Positions 23,501 to 35,122 of a stretch of DNA of 64,000 nucleotides are shown in pieces. Both the position numbers and the translations under genes were made by a program. Below the pieces are notes generated by a model. That model ran no database searches. It had not been told where the DNA came from and saw only the letters and a list, made by a program, of their open reading frames with translations. The stretch is from Albugo candida (taxonomy: Eukaryota; Oomycota; Peronosporomycetes; Albuginales; Albuginaceae): assembly GCA_905220665.1 (NCBI GenBank), contig CAJNAR010000196.1, positions 1-64,000 of the forward strand, given 5' to 3'. The number at the start of each line of letters is the position of its first letter. Position 1 is the first letter of the stretch.

Positions 23501-24373
23501 GATGCTTTTTGATCATTGACGGTTTCTGACTGATGGCTGTCACGAAGGCAAAGAGTAGTGGTGTCTCAATAAAAAGCGTGTTGATGAGCCAAACTACATC
23601 GTACTGCTCTTTAACAACGTCGTGGATCACTGGATAAGATCATCTGGTAGAAGCTCGGCTAAAGTAGCACTATTCCTCCGGATTGAATATGTGTAGGCAC
23701 TCATTTCGGATGACGTTTCTTTTTTCCGATCGGTCAGTAGCCATTAACTCAAATTTGCAGTCCAACTACACAACACTTTTATAGAATCCTAATGTCGGCA
23801 AGACTATGGTGAAGTTACCACATGTCTTATCCGGATACTAGTTCTCATTGGATCATTGCGGTAACCAAAATGGGCGGTGTACGATCCACCTAGGGAACTT
23901 TCAATTGTACGCTTGCCATCAAAATACGAAAAACAAAGTCGGTTAATCGATATCAAACTCCATAGTTGGTAAAGAACAAGATTGACGATGAGGTTCAATT
24001 GAAAGCGAATCACTTGAGTAACGTGGTCTTGATTCCATTTGCTTTGCCCGCGAAAAAGGTAAATAAATGGCGCTCGACAGTAACGTGAATTGATTGAGCA
24101 AAGTTTGATAGTATGCCGTGGAGAGCTTGATCGTTTCGAATGTTTATGATCCTTGCGCTTCAACTAGGTAAGTCTTCGTGCGAGAATTGGAATAAACACT
24201 CGTGAAATAATTATGTTTTCCTGATGACAGATGCAAACTTTAACACAAATGAAGTACATCATTTCTCAGTATAACATATTTTCCATGTTGATTGCAAAGG
24301 CATCTAAACCGGTAATTCAACAGAAAGTGAAAGAATCATCTGTGTGTAATAGCAAAATGTAATACAAGGTGAG

Positions 24374-25900
24374 CTAAGTAGTGCCATAAACACCATGCGC
24401 CCAGGTAGGGTATAAGAATACAGTCAGAACGCTCCGTATTGTCTCGAGCTTTCCTCCAAAAGCCTGCTGATGAACAAAATGCAGTATGTACCTTATGCGA
24501 TACACCATATTTATACTATTAGCCAGAATAAATTTGATCGAGCCCAAGTAAAATTGACTCATGAGAAGGTAGGCAAGAATGGCATAGAGTATAGAGAAGG
24601 CGCTCACTCAGCACCATAAACCTTGTGGGATGCCAATGGAGTGCACAAAAGCTTCCGAGACTTTATTTACTCCCAAACCAGATGTAAACGCAATACACTG
24701 ACAAGGCATTCGATATGTTGTCATGTGCTTTTCCGCTTCAAAGCAGAACAAGTAGAAGAGTCTTTGTATACAAAGAACCAAACCAGGTAAATATCAATCC
24801 ACTGACGTTCATAAATCGCATCAGATTCCAAAAAAAGCTTGATCGAATCCAATGAGACCCGCTGATTTATTTTGATTGCCTCATGACCGATAACTGAATT
24901 GCTGATAATGGCTCGAGTGGCTTCTTCCACTAGGAACAAGACCAGCCGATGGACCAAACTACCTAAATCGGAGACAATTCTGTATATTCCCATCATCTCA
25001 AATGATGCAGAGCAAGCCAGGAGTCATTTATCACCTTCCGTGACCAGATATTTCGTAACGCTTTAAACCCAGAGCGGGTACAATAATTTCATGAACGCTC
25101 TATCGAAGGAAAAGCTTGTTTGTAACTTATTTCAGTCAGAATGAGTGCCTAGAGTGTCACGTCTTGAAAGCAGCTACTAAGCATCAAGCCGAGTGTACAG
25201 CCAATTTAGCCCATCCATACGCATAAGGACACAGATCGAATACAAAAAAAGCGTATTGCAGAATTATCTGACATATAAAACCAAAACCTTGCGCTAAAAC
25301 GTTTCAAGATACGTATAGGCTGCAAATGAGCAAAAAGATACATGATTTCGTCAACCGCATCTAGTATGGCCGCAACACAATACATTGAGAACACAACGCG
25401 GTACTCAGTAATCGATTTCGAATGACCCAAGTCGAATGACTGCCGGTCTGCGTAGGTTGTTGCAAGATTTGGAGAAATCCATACGTGAAGCAAAAGTGGA
25501 AAGGTGGAAAGCCAACATGAAAGTGTCGATATCCCCGCAAGATTCACGTAGTATTTTCCTTCCTTATTGCTCCATCACTAAAAATCTCTAGCGAGGGAAG
25601 TCAAAGATACGAAAGAATAAAGACGTCGCGAAAGAGGAAAATTTTGGCCAGTACGAGTTCTAATTGGATTGTAGCGGTTTCTGTACCTTCGGTCGAAGTT
25701 TACGCATCACAAAAGTACTGAACATAAACGTCACAAACTTCTGAGCAAACAAATAAGAGCTTCTCCCGAAAACTCGTGACGTTACTGAATTAACGGCCGC
25801 TGTGGATGCTTCACGCTTACATGTGCTTTTGCCATTCTGCATGATATGGTACGTATCGGTGCAATTCGGTAGAAATACGGTATCTGTAGATAAAGGCAAA
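24374..25900 (-). pseudogene. RFT1: RFT1 (dolichol-oligosaccharide pathway membrane protein) relic
   Basis: RFT1 is a polytopic ER membrane protein needed in building the lipid-linked oligosaccharide for N-glycosylation. Pieces appear in the family's order: N-terminal helix YLFAQKFVTFMFSTFVM (about 25775); FLFRDVF (about 25620); a helical region containing AAILDAVDEIMYLFAHLQP (about 25370), where the family has a VELLGEP-like segment; YLVTEGDK then a TGA (about 25045); MGIYRIVSDLGSLVHRLV and LVEEATRAI (24990-24900), matching the family's GVYDIVNNLGSLVARL block; VNKVSEAFVHSIG (about 24660); and FILANSINMVYRIRY (about 24520). Stops and frameshifts divide it and the C-terminus is not found. Its 5' end lies about 55 bases from the divergent RPC11 relic. 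Confidence 0.8.
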
Positions 25901-25952
25901 TCTGTCCGTGTTGCGGCAATATTCTTTTGACTAAGCCGAGTCTTTGTAGGCC

Positions 25953-26338
25953 TTGTCTTGCTTATGCGGCGAATTCGCCGGGCTGATATGTGCTATGAAG
26001 CCGGATGGCATGCGATTATTTTGCCTGACTTGTCCATATTTGTACCGAATGTGGACTCGCATTGAGAAACGCGTTAAGCTGCATCGAAAGCAAGTAGATG
26101 ATACAATGGGTGGAGATGAAGCGTGGTATATCGAAGAGTAGACTGAAGGTGATACATGACACCTCTATATACATAAGGATGCTGAAATTGTACTGCAGCT
26201 AGGCGTACACATTGCGAGCATGATCATCTTTACTTTGTGCAGATTCAGATCCGATCAGCCGATGAACCTTCCACCACTTTCTACAAAAGTGCTCAGTGCA
26301 AAAACCAATGGAACGATTGGATCATTGACTTTGATTGA
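25953..26338 (+). pseudogene. RNA polymerase III subunit RPC11 relic
   Basis: RPC11 (POLR3K/C11) is a small two-zinc-ribbon subunit used in Pol III termination and RNA cleavage. Exon 1 (25953-26148) has CLCG, FCLTCPYLY and KLHRKQVDDTMGGDEAW, all family hallmarks. Exon 2 (26199-26338) has HCEHDHLYFVQIQIRSADEP and QCKNQWND, the catalytic ribbon including the QIRSADEP hairpin. The 50 nt intron 26149-26198 splices cleanly (TEA to RRTHC). Defects: an in-frame TAG at 26139-26141 where the family has Lys, the first Cys of the C-terminal ribbon changed to Arg (RRTHC for RCPHC), and loss of part of FYKCxNxxC. No ATG precedes CLCG, so the first codons are also lost. Confidence 0.85.
26149..26198 (+). 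other. Intron in RPC11 relic
   Basis: 50 nt, donor GTGATA, acceptor TACTGCAG. Removal joins two halves of the conserved protein in frame. Confidence 0.75.
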
Positions 26339-26544
26339 TGAAAAAGTCAATCAACTAACCACAAATGATGTATGGTATCTTGAAGTGTCGTTAGAGTGCT
26401 TTGTCCGCAATGCTGCAACGTATCTATTGCATTTCCATGAATTTTCGAATTGAAACGACACTGCTTCCATAGGATTCTGTGATACGCGTTGATTCTTTGT
26501 ATCATGATCTACATAAGTCACTTCAAATTTAGCGATTCTGCCAG

Positions 26545-27194
26545 AACCATTGCGTCCATGCTAACCGTTCCGTCGATATCGATTCAGTAACCGCTTGTCA
26601 GAGGTTTGGCGGTGAACACTTAGGTGACTAATTTTTACAAACACGCACTCTACGCATTGGATGACCCTTATCATCAACTTCTCCCATATATGAGGGGTTG
26701 AGTAGTGCTGGATTACAAGTGAAATTTGTTTGGAATCGCGAATCAATTCAGCATCCAAATGATGCAATGCGACTATCGTAAGACCTCCGTAGGTACAAAG
26801 TCGATCATTCTCAGTGTTTCGAGAGGCAGAAGAAGCTTACGTGATTTGAATATGTGAAAGACTTGCTGCCGCGTATCAAGAATAATAATTGCAGCTCTCC
26901 ATAATGCCATTTCAATGTTTCCAAGTCGTCAAAGATAATTACATTAAAAGAAATATCTCCATTTTCTACCTTAATGCATTCGGAAATACTACGAAAGAGA
27001 TCTCCGACATTCACATGCACTGCACTGAAGAAAAAATCCGAGTAAATGAGTTTCTGCTTGTTCTCCATCTGGGACAATTGGACACACTGGAAAGCAAGGA
27101 CGATGTTGAACAGAAGCAAGTGAGTCGCATTCACAGATTGTGCCCTCTTCCGGCCTACTGCTTCATAATGCTTTTTCGATCTACCCACTGCCAA
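26545..27194 (-). pseudogene. Elongator subunit ELP6-like relic
   Basis: ELP6 is a RecA-fold subunit of Elongator, which modifies wobble uridines of tRNA. Minus strand 27194-26811 reads THLLLFNIVLAFQCV, DLFRSISECIKVENG and NVIIFDDLETLKW, arranged like the family's central strand and DDL motif. The downstream part gives AELIRDSKQISLVIQ, then, after a frameshift, FTAKPLTSGY and IDIDGTVSM (about 26610-26560), resembling the C-terminal 'L.SG...D.HG' strand pair. Only the fold-level pattern supports the call. Frameshifts and a stop before IDIDG make it a relic. Its 3' end faces the RPC11 relic. Confidence 0.4.
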
Positions 27195-27199
27195 GAATA

Positions 27200-28240
27200 T
27201 AACACTATGTTCTTCAAGTGCAATTGTTGTACTTTCAAATGCTTTCTCGTGATATCCGGTGACTCAAACCTCCTTTCAAAAAAGCGCCATAAAATGATGG
27301 AAAACGAAATCCGCAGAAACTACAAGTATCTTGTTGTAGTACAATCTCTCCTCTAGGAACACATGCTGGTGCCAATGATATACGCAGCACACTCAACGTG
27401 CATTCCGAATACATAAGCCATCGGATAAGGACATAAATGTGTTATTATGACGGCATTTCAGCTCACTTTTAAAATCGTTTGTCGTATTCTAGACTACTGA
27501 TATATTGTGATGAATGCGCGAGGTATCGCCCAATGCTGTTGGTGTACAGTAAATAATGATGAGTACTAGTCGACGTTTATCTTGATCTTATCTGACCACG
27601 GGGCTTGACTATCTTAGTCGATGGCGCATGGATAAGAATACGATATAGGTCTTGTCGATGACTGATCATCCATTAAAAACTATGGCTCACACGTACAATA
27701 TCGTCAAAATAGATATACAACAAGAGGATACATGCGAACTTGACTTTTTGGCTGCTCAAGCATGGCGTTAAACGTTCAGAATACGTGATTGGACGACTTG
27801 AGCGTTGTACCAGCATAAAATGCTCCATAGACGCATTACTTGTGCTGCTCAAAATTGCGAAAAGCTTTGAAGTATCCAAACACCAGCAGCATTCAAGCTC
27901 TGTTCACGGCTTCCGCCAAAATAACATGTAATAGAGCAAGCTGCTCTTGAAACAATCTACCATCGATCAAGAAGTCTTTGTATCTGCACTGGACTAAATT
28001 GCAGCAGTGTCAATCGTCTCATCAAGAACGGATTGATAAGCCCCTGCCTTGATGATCCGAACAAGGGCGTCATATTTGTGCGAAGTCGTGGAATCATAAT
28101 TGCCATTCTGACTGCAATTGAGTTTAGATTCAGCTTTTCCGCCATTGTTGTTTCCCACGAAATTTCTTGATCGATAAGAGCTTTTCAATACGTCGGACAA
28201 GAACAATGATATTGGGAATATCAATTCTCCCAGCAAAAGG
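27200..28240. other. Fragmentary region, no clear gene
   Basis: Overlapping frames on both strands (plus 27740-27931; minus 28236-27994) without recognisable motifs. A minus-strand piece YDALVRIIKAGAYQSVL near 28070 may belong to the large helical relic that follows to the right. Confidence 0.25.
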
Positions 28241-28259
28241 GCAAGTTCGAAGCAATTGA

Positions 28260-31200
28260 ACTACGTCTTCAAGTACGTGCTGAGCCCTTTTGCATTGTAT
28301 CCGTTAAGGGCTAACGTTAACAGCTATTTCTCCTCATCACTTCCAAAATCAAACTGAATCTCCTCGGACCCCTTCTTGCACATTGATAACAAACTTGTAA
28401 GTGGAGAGCGCAAGGTTGCTTCCCAAAACGTGAACGCGTCAGGTATTGTTTGAACTATTGATTTTCCACTCAACGCCACAAGAAGTGATAGTAACTGTTA
28501 GAACATTCTCTTTTCTGTCAAAAGTTTCAGAGTTCGATACCACAAGCCAGCGTTATAGATATCAAGGTCTAGCATAGCATACGATGCACAATTCAGCGCC
28601 CAAGCCACTATAGCACCATTTTCCTCGTCCCGACGTAACAAGCTTTCGACATTAATCGTCTTGTCTATTTTGACGTAAGACTGTGAATGGATTGGGACAC
28701 GCTGCTCTTCCAGAACGATCATGTACCGGCCATATCGCACAAACGTTTCCATTCGACAAGTATATAAATCATATTAGTCCAAGCAGAAAACTTTGCTCTC
28801 ATTCCCACTGACCGAATTTTTGTGTATAACAAAAGAATTCTTGCATCTCGCATTTAGGACGGGAAGTGACTCCGGCTTGAGCGTGTGTTTCCTTGAAAAA
28901 GTTGCGAAAGATATTCAGAAATTTTAACCAGTTCCGCATTATTTGACTCCGCATTCGAGCCCAGCCCGTCTTCATCTTTCGCTACCCACGATATGATCGA
29001 GTGTATTTCTCAACAAGCTCCTCGTCTTGATCGTCATATTCTTCATCAGCTAAAGGTGTGAAGATATTTGGCTCTTTGTCATATAAGCCAATGAAGGAGG
29101 CTTCCGAGTAATCCCAAGCGGTTTTGCACACTCGTACTGCATCTTCTATGAGCCACAGCTGGACAAGGTGAAGCCAGAGTTTCTCATTGGCAAGTATCTA
29201 GGTTGACATCACCGATGCGATGAAGCATACTGCTTTGTTCAATGGCGTGGAATAAGTTCAAATATTGCCAAGAGAATTCCACAAATAAGATTCTGGTTTA
29301 TCGATCCATCTCCTCACGTCGTTCATAAGATTGGGTATTATCGCATTGAGTTTTCGTGTTTCCAGTTTTTTTATGAGAGTCTTAATCTCCTAAAAGATAA
29401 CCTCAATCTTCAATCGTCCTAATTGAAATTTACTGGCAAAAGTTGTTTCCTTGGAATCTCCAGACTTGATGATACTGATTTCGGTTGCTTCGAATATGTT
29501 AACCGCAAAATTTAAGGCCTTCAACTTTTCAACACCATTTGCCAATTGCTCTACTAGCCACTGTGCTGCAGACGCTCCCGCGATTGGGGATACAGAATTG
29601 ACCAAGATCTTTTCAAAGCGAGCAACATTCCACCGTCAGTTTTTTTCAGTACCAGTGGAAGAAAGCTGTGCCGGTTTGACAATATCTGCAACAAGACTAT
29701 GTTCAATTTGTCCGTGTCGACTTGTAATAGGACACCTATTGCCGCAATAAGTTCGACATTTTTTTCCTTCGCATTGGAACCAAGTACGTTGCAGGGTTCC
29801 ACCATCAGCTTGTGAAAGTTGATTGTAAGTAATTGTTCTTTGGATTTTGCTTTGGGCTGCAGCTTGAAGAGGCGTAGTACCTGGAGTTGAATAGCGAATT
29901 CCGCTTGATTCGAGCAAGGCATTCGGTCTAATAAAAGCTAATCGATGAATTCAAGTTGGCTATAATCCAGTCCAGACACATTGTGAATGACAGTTTATAG
30001 AACATGTTGTAGATACTCCGCATGGGTATCGTCGAGCACACCTACGATAAGAGATTGATAATCATCTCTCGTTCGATTGGGTAAGAGTAACAGTTCTTCC
30101 ACATACACTAGAAGAGGTTAATTATCATCGATATGATATTGTCGTGTAAACTCAAGCACTGTGAGTAGATCCAAGTTTCTTTTCGTCATCAATTCAGGAA
30201 TGAGCCGTTTTATATACTCAATATCTCTTTTCTCAATCAGGTAAGCTTTTGGCTCACAATTGATTCCAAGAAGGCTAAAACACTGCCACCATCTCGCGTT
30301 TGCCTCTAAATCAACACAATTTTTAAAAAGCGAAATTGTTGCTATGCTCTTGCAGCATCCGACCCAATGATTGCAAGCTAGAAACCCATTTCAGAAGCGT
30401 TACTGTATCTTCCTGCCACAAAATCTGTACCTGTTGGAATCCTGTGTAGTCTTTGACCACGTTTTCCTTTGGTGATTTGAGATCTGAAACCATCGAAAGC
30501 ATCGCAATGTTCCATTGTGAGCATTAAGTTATAGAAACAAGCATTCACACCAGCAACTGACAAGGAATTGAACTGCAGAACTTACCTCAGCGACAAAAAG
30601 TGATGAATTCGCTCAGATTGGAATACTGTCGAGAATAGCCTCCTTTTCTCTGAATAAAGCACAGCTTGAGCTTCTCTTGGAACAATCTGCATACTCAAGC
30701 TGACGCGCAGAGCTAGCAGATGTGAACTTTGTCCCAGTAAGAAGGAGGCGAGTCGTTTAGATGGAAGCAGATCAGCTAATGTGACTGACTGAAGAGAAAA
30801 GTCTGCTGAGTCCTTATTCGGTTCTTGCTCGTGAACGACCTGTCATACTGCTTCGTCAGAAATATTTTGCGCTCTTAGATCGTATATGTGTCGTCTCAAA
30901 AACAATGAGTGTACAAACGCATGTAGAATGGCACAGTTCCTGCCGTCGTGTTCATTGTCTCACATTGCAAGATACTACCGACGAGAACAGCATTTATGTA
31001 CAGAAGAATGCATTCGGCTAGGGAATGAATCTCACAAACACATGCGGTATAAGTCAGCACTTCCCTTAAATATAGCGCGGTGCCTAATTGTGGATCGGCT
31101 GAATCTGTAACTTGATTCAATGTCTGACGTCAAGGTGTTGAGGGAGCTTATGCACACAATGAGCTTCAGGTGCGAAGATCATATAAGCGATTTGTTGGAG

Positions 31201-31440
31201 AGCTGATGTAGATTCTTTCAATACTTTTTGTGCGTAAGTGGCGTACCTCGCTCCCGTGCTGAATTCCCATTCCATGATACGTTTAAGGTGACCATATTAC
31301 GAAAGAGCAAAAATAATTCTCTCGAATACTGAAGCGCTTGCCCGATGAACCCACTCTGTGCAGCGTGCTTAGCAATCAACGTATCATAATAATGTGATTC
31401 CAGCCCAGGTGAAAGCTGCACTATTCGTTCATCCATCATT
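28260..31440 (-). pseudogene. Large alpha-helical protein relic, unidentified
   Basis: A run of minus-strand pieces in consistent order suggests one long gene: MDERIVQLSPGLESHYYD and QALQYSRELFLLFRN (31436-31290); LGTALYLREVLTYTACV (about 31080); TLADLLPSKRLASFLLGQ and LRVSLSMQIVPREAQAV (about 30790-30660); ELIAAIGVLLQVDTDKLN (about 29770-29700); SAAQWLVEQLANGVEKL (about 29560); DYSEASFIGLYDKEPN (about 29120-29070); ENGAIVAWALNCASYAML (about 28640-28575); CKKGSEEIQFDFGSDEE (about 28390). It is rich in amphipathic helices, as in HEAT-type scaffolds or large nucleoporins, but I cannot assign a family. Stops and frameshifts are frequent. Confidence 0.45.
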
Positions 31441-31779
31441 GCATCACTTCAGGAGATACGATTCGTTGTCCTTTGTGCTTCATCATGATCAACAGCTTTT
31501 GTCGCTTTGACGTGTGAGCGTTTTGGTCATGTTCCAGTCTGGTGCGACATTCTTCTTTTCCCGTTTCCAAGATGCGTACAAGTTTCGCTTGGATCACCTT
31601 TCTGTTCCGTTTCATGTGTCATTTCTATTTGCGATTCTCGCGTTTAGTGTCCACCGCACAGCTTGATGCCGCGATGTCAACAAAGATTTGGTAATTTGAG
31701 TGGGTTCTTTCCAAGTGTGATTAGCCGAACATTGATTTCGCGAACAGATATCGCAATCTGCAGCAATTCTACTTGTTGA

Positions 31780-33340
31780 CCGTGCCAAGGAAGCTATGAT
31801 CTAGCTGATAAGAAAAAGGATGATATGGAGGCAAATGCTTCGATAAAGAAGTCTCGACGAGAAAAGTCGCTTTCCAAGGCAAGCAGCACTACAACTTGAG
31901 CTTAATCTCAAATGTGATGTATATAACGTAGTCGATTCTATCGGACATAAAGAAGCAATGTCAGACTGTGGAAGAGAAGATTATCGATCGATTGCAGTCA
32001 TTTGCGAAAGATGTTGATGATCGGATAGATATAAAATCCTCAGATACCTTAAAGTTCCACAGCGTCTTCAGACAGAATAAGAAAGAGGGTTTGTACAGCC
32101 TTGTGCGTACGATAGCTCAAACGAATGTCGAGCTTATCAACTTACAACGACATGTGACTGAATATGAACATCAAAACGGAGTTGGTAATCGTAAAACAGC
32201 TGAATGGATGGCAACGTACATCCATCACAAGTTCCAACAATGGTTATAAGAAAAGTGACTTTTCATTGGAAGATGAAGGAAATTTTTTTGTGGAGGCTGA
32301 AGAACGTCAGCTTGAAAAGAGCATTGAAAAAATGGCTCTTGCGTATTCACAATCTGATAGAAAAGCAGTACGATTGGTACAACCTAACTTTGTTACAAAT
32401 CGCGAGATAAAGGCTTTAGAAGGAGAGCTTCCGTCGGATCAAAGGCCTGAGAATATCCAATTCGAGCGGTGAGACATCCAAGGTGGAAAGGGACGATTTA
32501 CATGTGCGTACAACCACAACACAGACTGATTCAACGACTTCAAAAACTGAAGAAAAGAGGACCAAGGCGCTCCACCAAGTAGAAGATATAGAAGCATTTA
32601 TCTCATCGGAAAGGAAACTGGTGGCGGAGAATTTCGAGAAACGTCTCAGCGAAAAACTTAATGATCATCAGCAAATCATCGATGTAAAATTGAGCACAAA
32701 TCAACAAGTTATCGAAGAAAAATAGTAACAGTGCAACGAGCTATGGAGGCGAAAGTGAGAAGCTATCAACAAACTGTCGAAATTTTTTTAGCCTTCTCGA
32801 ACATGCATTAAGAGAAGCAGAATCGATGAAAAGCACTTTACCAAGACGTGTGCAACAATTGTGCCTGACACCGAACGAGACAAGCACTTTGATATGCAGT
32901 TTTGTAAGCTCAGAGAGCGAATGAAATCGCTCGAGGATGATTTGAATGACATCAAAGGGCCCTTATCGACGATGATCATCAATCCAGGTGAGGAGAATGC
33001 GATATTGATGGAGGAGATTCAGCGGACTCAGGTGAAAATTGAGACATTTTTTCTAACATTTTTAGCCTTCCACTTTTTTGGTTCACAGCACCAATCACGT
33101 CAACCCATGCTACAATACAAGCATAGAACGGAATTACAGCATCCTACATTGTATAGGCCCCTTCGCCCAATGTCAGCAAATAATGGAAGATGATCTACTT
33201 CAGCGAGGGTCCAATCGGAGTCAAATACGCGACGGCAGGAAAGCATACCAGCGAGCTCCCATTCTCTTGTTTTACACGGCACAATGGATAACAGGACCAA
33301 AAGAAAGGATTCTACGTTGAATCTGATCAACTCACCGGAG
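31780..33340 (+). pseudogene. Coiled-coil protein relic
   Basis: Plus-strand pieces in shifting frames: EEKIIDRLQSFAKDVDD and LVRTIAQTNVELINLQRH (31968-32160), EDEGNFFVEAEERQLEK and REIKALEGELPSDQR (32265-32470), EDIEAFISSERKLVAEN and RLSEKLNDHQQIIDV (32583-32694), and KLRERMKSLEDDLNDI (32905-32955). Heptad-like Leu/Ile spacing and charge fit a long coiled coil. Stops at 32247-32249, 32470-32472 and 32723-32725 break it. Axonemal or centrosomal proteins look like this, but nothing specific was identified. Confidence 0.45.
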
Positions 33341-33439
33341 CCTTCCCAGAAATCGACAGATAAAGTCGCAAAGTTCAGCATCCATAAAATGTAGCACTTC
33401 CATTCAATATAATATGGCCACATACAAATTTAGGATGGT

Positions 33440-33690
33440 AAGTATGAGACAGTGGAGCAAAAAGCTCAAGTCAAAGGTAAGGTTCCCCGACGCGCAATTG
33501 CTGCATGATATTGAACCCGCGTACCGCAGTTCAGCACGAAGAATATAGAAGCTGTCTCCAATGCCGTTGTCGTACCCGAAAATCACAAAAAGATTGAATC
33601 TATCGTCTCTCTCACCAATTTCTCGAATCCAAATCCGAGGAAAAATGGGCTATTTACTGACAATATGCTATCCTATTGGTTGGTGAGGAT
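33440..33690 (+). pseudogene. Short plus-strand relic, unidentified
   Basis: AVSNAVVVPENHKKIES and SLTNFSNPNPRKNGLFTD are coding-like (about 33552-33655) with stops just upstream. Could be the C-terminal end of the coiled-coil gene or a separate gene. Confidence 0.25.
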
Positions 33691-33739
33691 GATTTTCCCT
33701 TTGCTCTCTCTTTATCGATTCATCTCGTACATGGTCTTA

Positions 33740-34500
33740 ATCTCGAAACTCACTGTAAAAGATCTCATGTGCTTTGGGCAAGGGTGGCGAAAATCTTGTC
33801 GCAACATGCTATGATAATGAAGCGCAGCTAAAGGAAATATAACTTGGAGTCTTGGCAAACGTAAAAGCCATAAGAAAAGCTGGGATGACTCATCTTGGGA
33901 TTTTTGTTTTGAGATAGTAACAAACGTGTGTGTGCTAGGCCACAATATTGTACAATGTTGATGCTACAAAATTGGACAAGGGTCTAATAAAGTGCAAGAA
34001 AAAGGCTTTTGATGCTGTCGTATTCAACTTTCCACATCTTGGTGGTGCTACAGATGAAGATGTTTGCAAGAACCAGCGTTTGATTCAGGAGTTTTTGCAG
34101 GCTTCAAGGTTGTTTCTGAACAAGAGAGGTTTTTGTCTACATCACCATGCGAAGCAATTCCGTTTACGATCGCAGGAATGTTGTTGCTCAAGCCAAGCAA
34201 TGTGGATTTCGATTAGAGCGGTAAGTACTCATTTGGTGCATCAGAGCGATTTATATCAAGACTTTTGTTCCCTCTTAGAAAGAAGACTTTTCAAGCAGTA
34301 ACGTATGCTCATTATCAACCACAATGTACTTCTCCATCAGCAATGCGAAATTTAGCACCTTCTGCCATCGGAGCAAGCATGATATATTTAACGCTGATTC
34401 TTCATGTCTCCATAGCCAAGAACGAGATCAGGAGCTGAAAACGACATTCCCGACAAAGCTCAAACTTGATAAGATGCATTGTGTGACATGTGGTACATCG
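33740..34500 (+). pseudogene. BMT5-type (DUF2431) rRNA methyltransferase relic
   Basis: This Rossmann family includes the 25S rRNA uridine-N3 methyltransferase BMT5. Plus-strand pieces in order: LMCFGQG (about 33765), for the family's glycine-rich SAM loop; ENLVATCYDNEAQLKEI then a TAA (33790-33842); LANVKAIRKAGMTHLGI; VDATKL (about 33965); and the signature FDAVVFNFPHLGGAT (about 34005-34050). After FLNKRG a one-base shift leads to VFVYITMRSNSVYDRRN and AKQCGFRLER. A 58 nt GTAAGT...TTAG intron (34221-34278) joins RLER to KKTFQAVTYAHYQP. About 20-30 residues are missing between the SAM loop and ENLVATCYD. Followed after about 200 bases by the rhodanese relic on the same strand. Confidence 0.75.
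34221..34278 (+). other. Intron in BMT5-type relic
   Basis: 58 nt, donor GTAAGT, acceptor CCCTCTTAG; joins two coding-like stretches in one frame. Confidence 0.7.
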
Positions 34501-34775
34501 TGCTCAAATTAGAAGAGATACAATGGACAGATCAACTTGGCAAAACATTCAAAACGCGTTCGGGAGACTAAAAAATAGCTAGTGTAGCGAGCTTCTCCTT
34601 CTACTTTTAGTAATATAGAAAAAAAGAAGTAAAATTCGGATTTCTGGTATTTCTCTCTAATCGTCAGATCGATGTCAGCATCAGCCTCTCTTGGCACGCT
34701 CATAACCCCTCAAAAGGCCAAAGCACTACTAGATTCCTCTGTCTCTGCCAGAGTTCGTTTTGTGGATAGCTTATG

Positions 34776-34830
34776 GTCATCAACCATTTGAGAAGAATCA
34801 TCAAAAGTAGCTACTGACTTATCTTTTCAG
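34776..34830 (+). other. Intron 1 in rhodanese relic, unusual donor
   Basis: 55 nt, begins GTCATC (weak donor), contains CTACTGAC near the 3' end and finishes CTTTTCAG. Phase 2 junction recreates Trp in SLWYLHK. Confidence 0.7.
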
Positions 34831-34929
34831 GTATCTCCATAAAAATCGTAATGCAAAGGAGGAATTCCACAAGGAGCGTATTTCTAATGCAAAGTTCTTC
34901 GTCATCGCTTTACAACATGTTGCCCACTC

Positions 34930-34989
34930 GTAAGTCTGTTTGTTTCAGCGGACCATCACTGCCTTTAGAGCGCGTAAATCTCCTTCTAG
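34930..34989 (+). other. Intron 2 in rhodanese relic
   Basis: 60 nt, donor GTAAGT, acceptor CCTTCTAG, phase 1. Junction gives MLPTPSAF, as in the family. A nearer CAG at 34946-34948 would give a 19 nt intron but a wrong junction. Confidence 0.8.
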
Positions 34990-35122
34990 CATCAGCTTTC
35001 AAGAACCCGATGACCGACCTCGGAATCACTCAAGATGATATTTTGATCATACATGGAGGACATGATTGCTTCAGTCCAGCCCGATGCCGGTGGATGTTCA
35101 AATACTATGGACACGTCGATGT

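Noticed and set aside
28260..31440. Large nucleoporin (Nup188/Nup205) identity for the helical relic
   Set aside because: Only helix-rich composition supports it; no diagnostic motif could be seen.
34930..34948. A 19 nt ultrashort intron (GTAAGT...TTTCAG)
   Set aside because: The same donor with the acceptor at 34989 gives a 60 nt intron and the correct family junction MLPT/PSAF; the short version does not.
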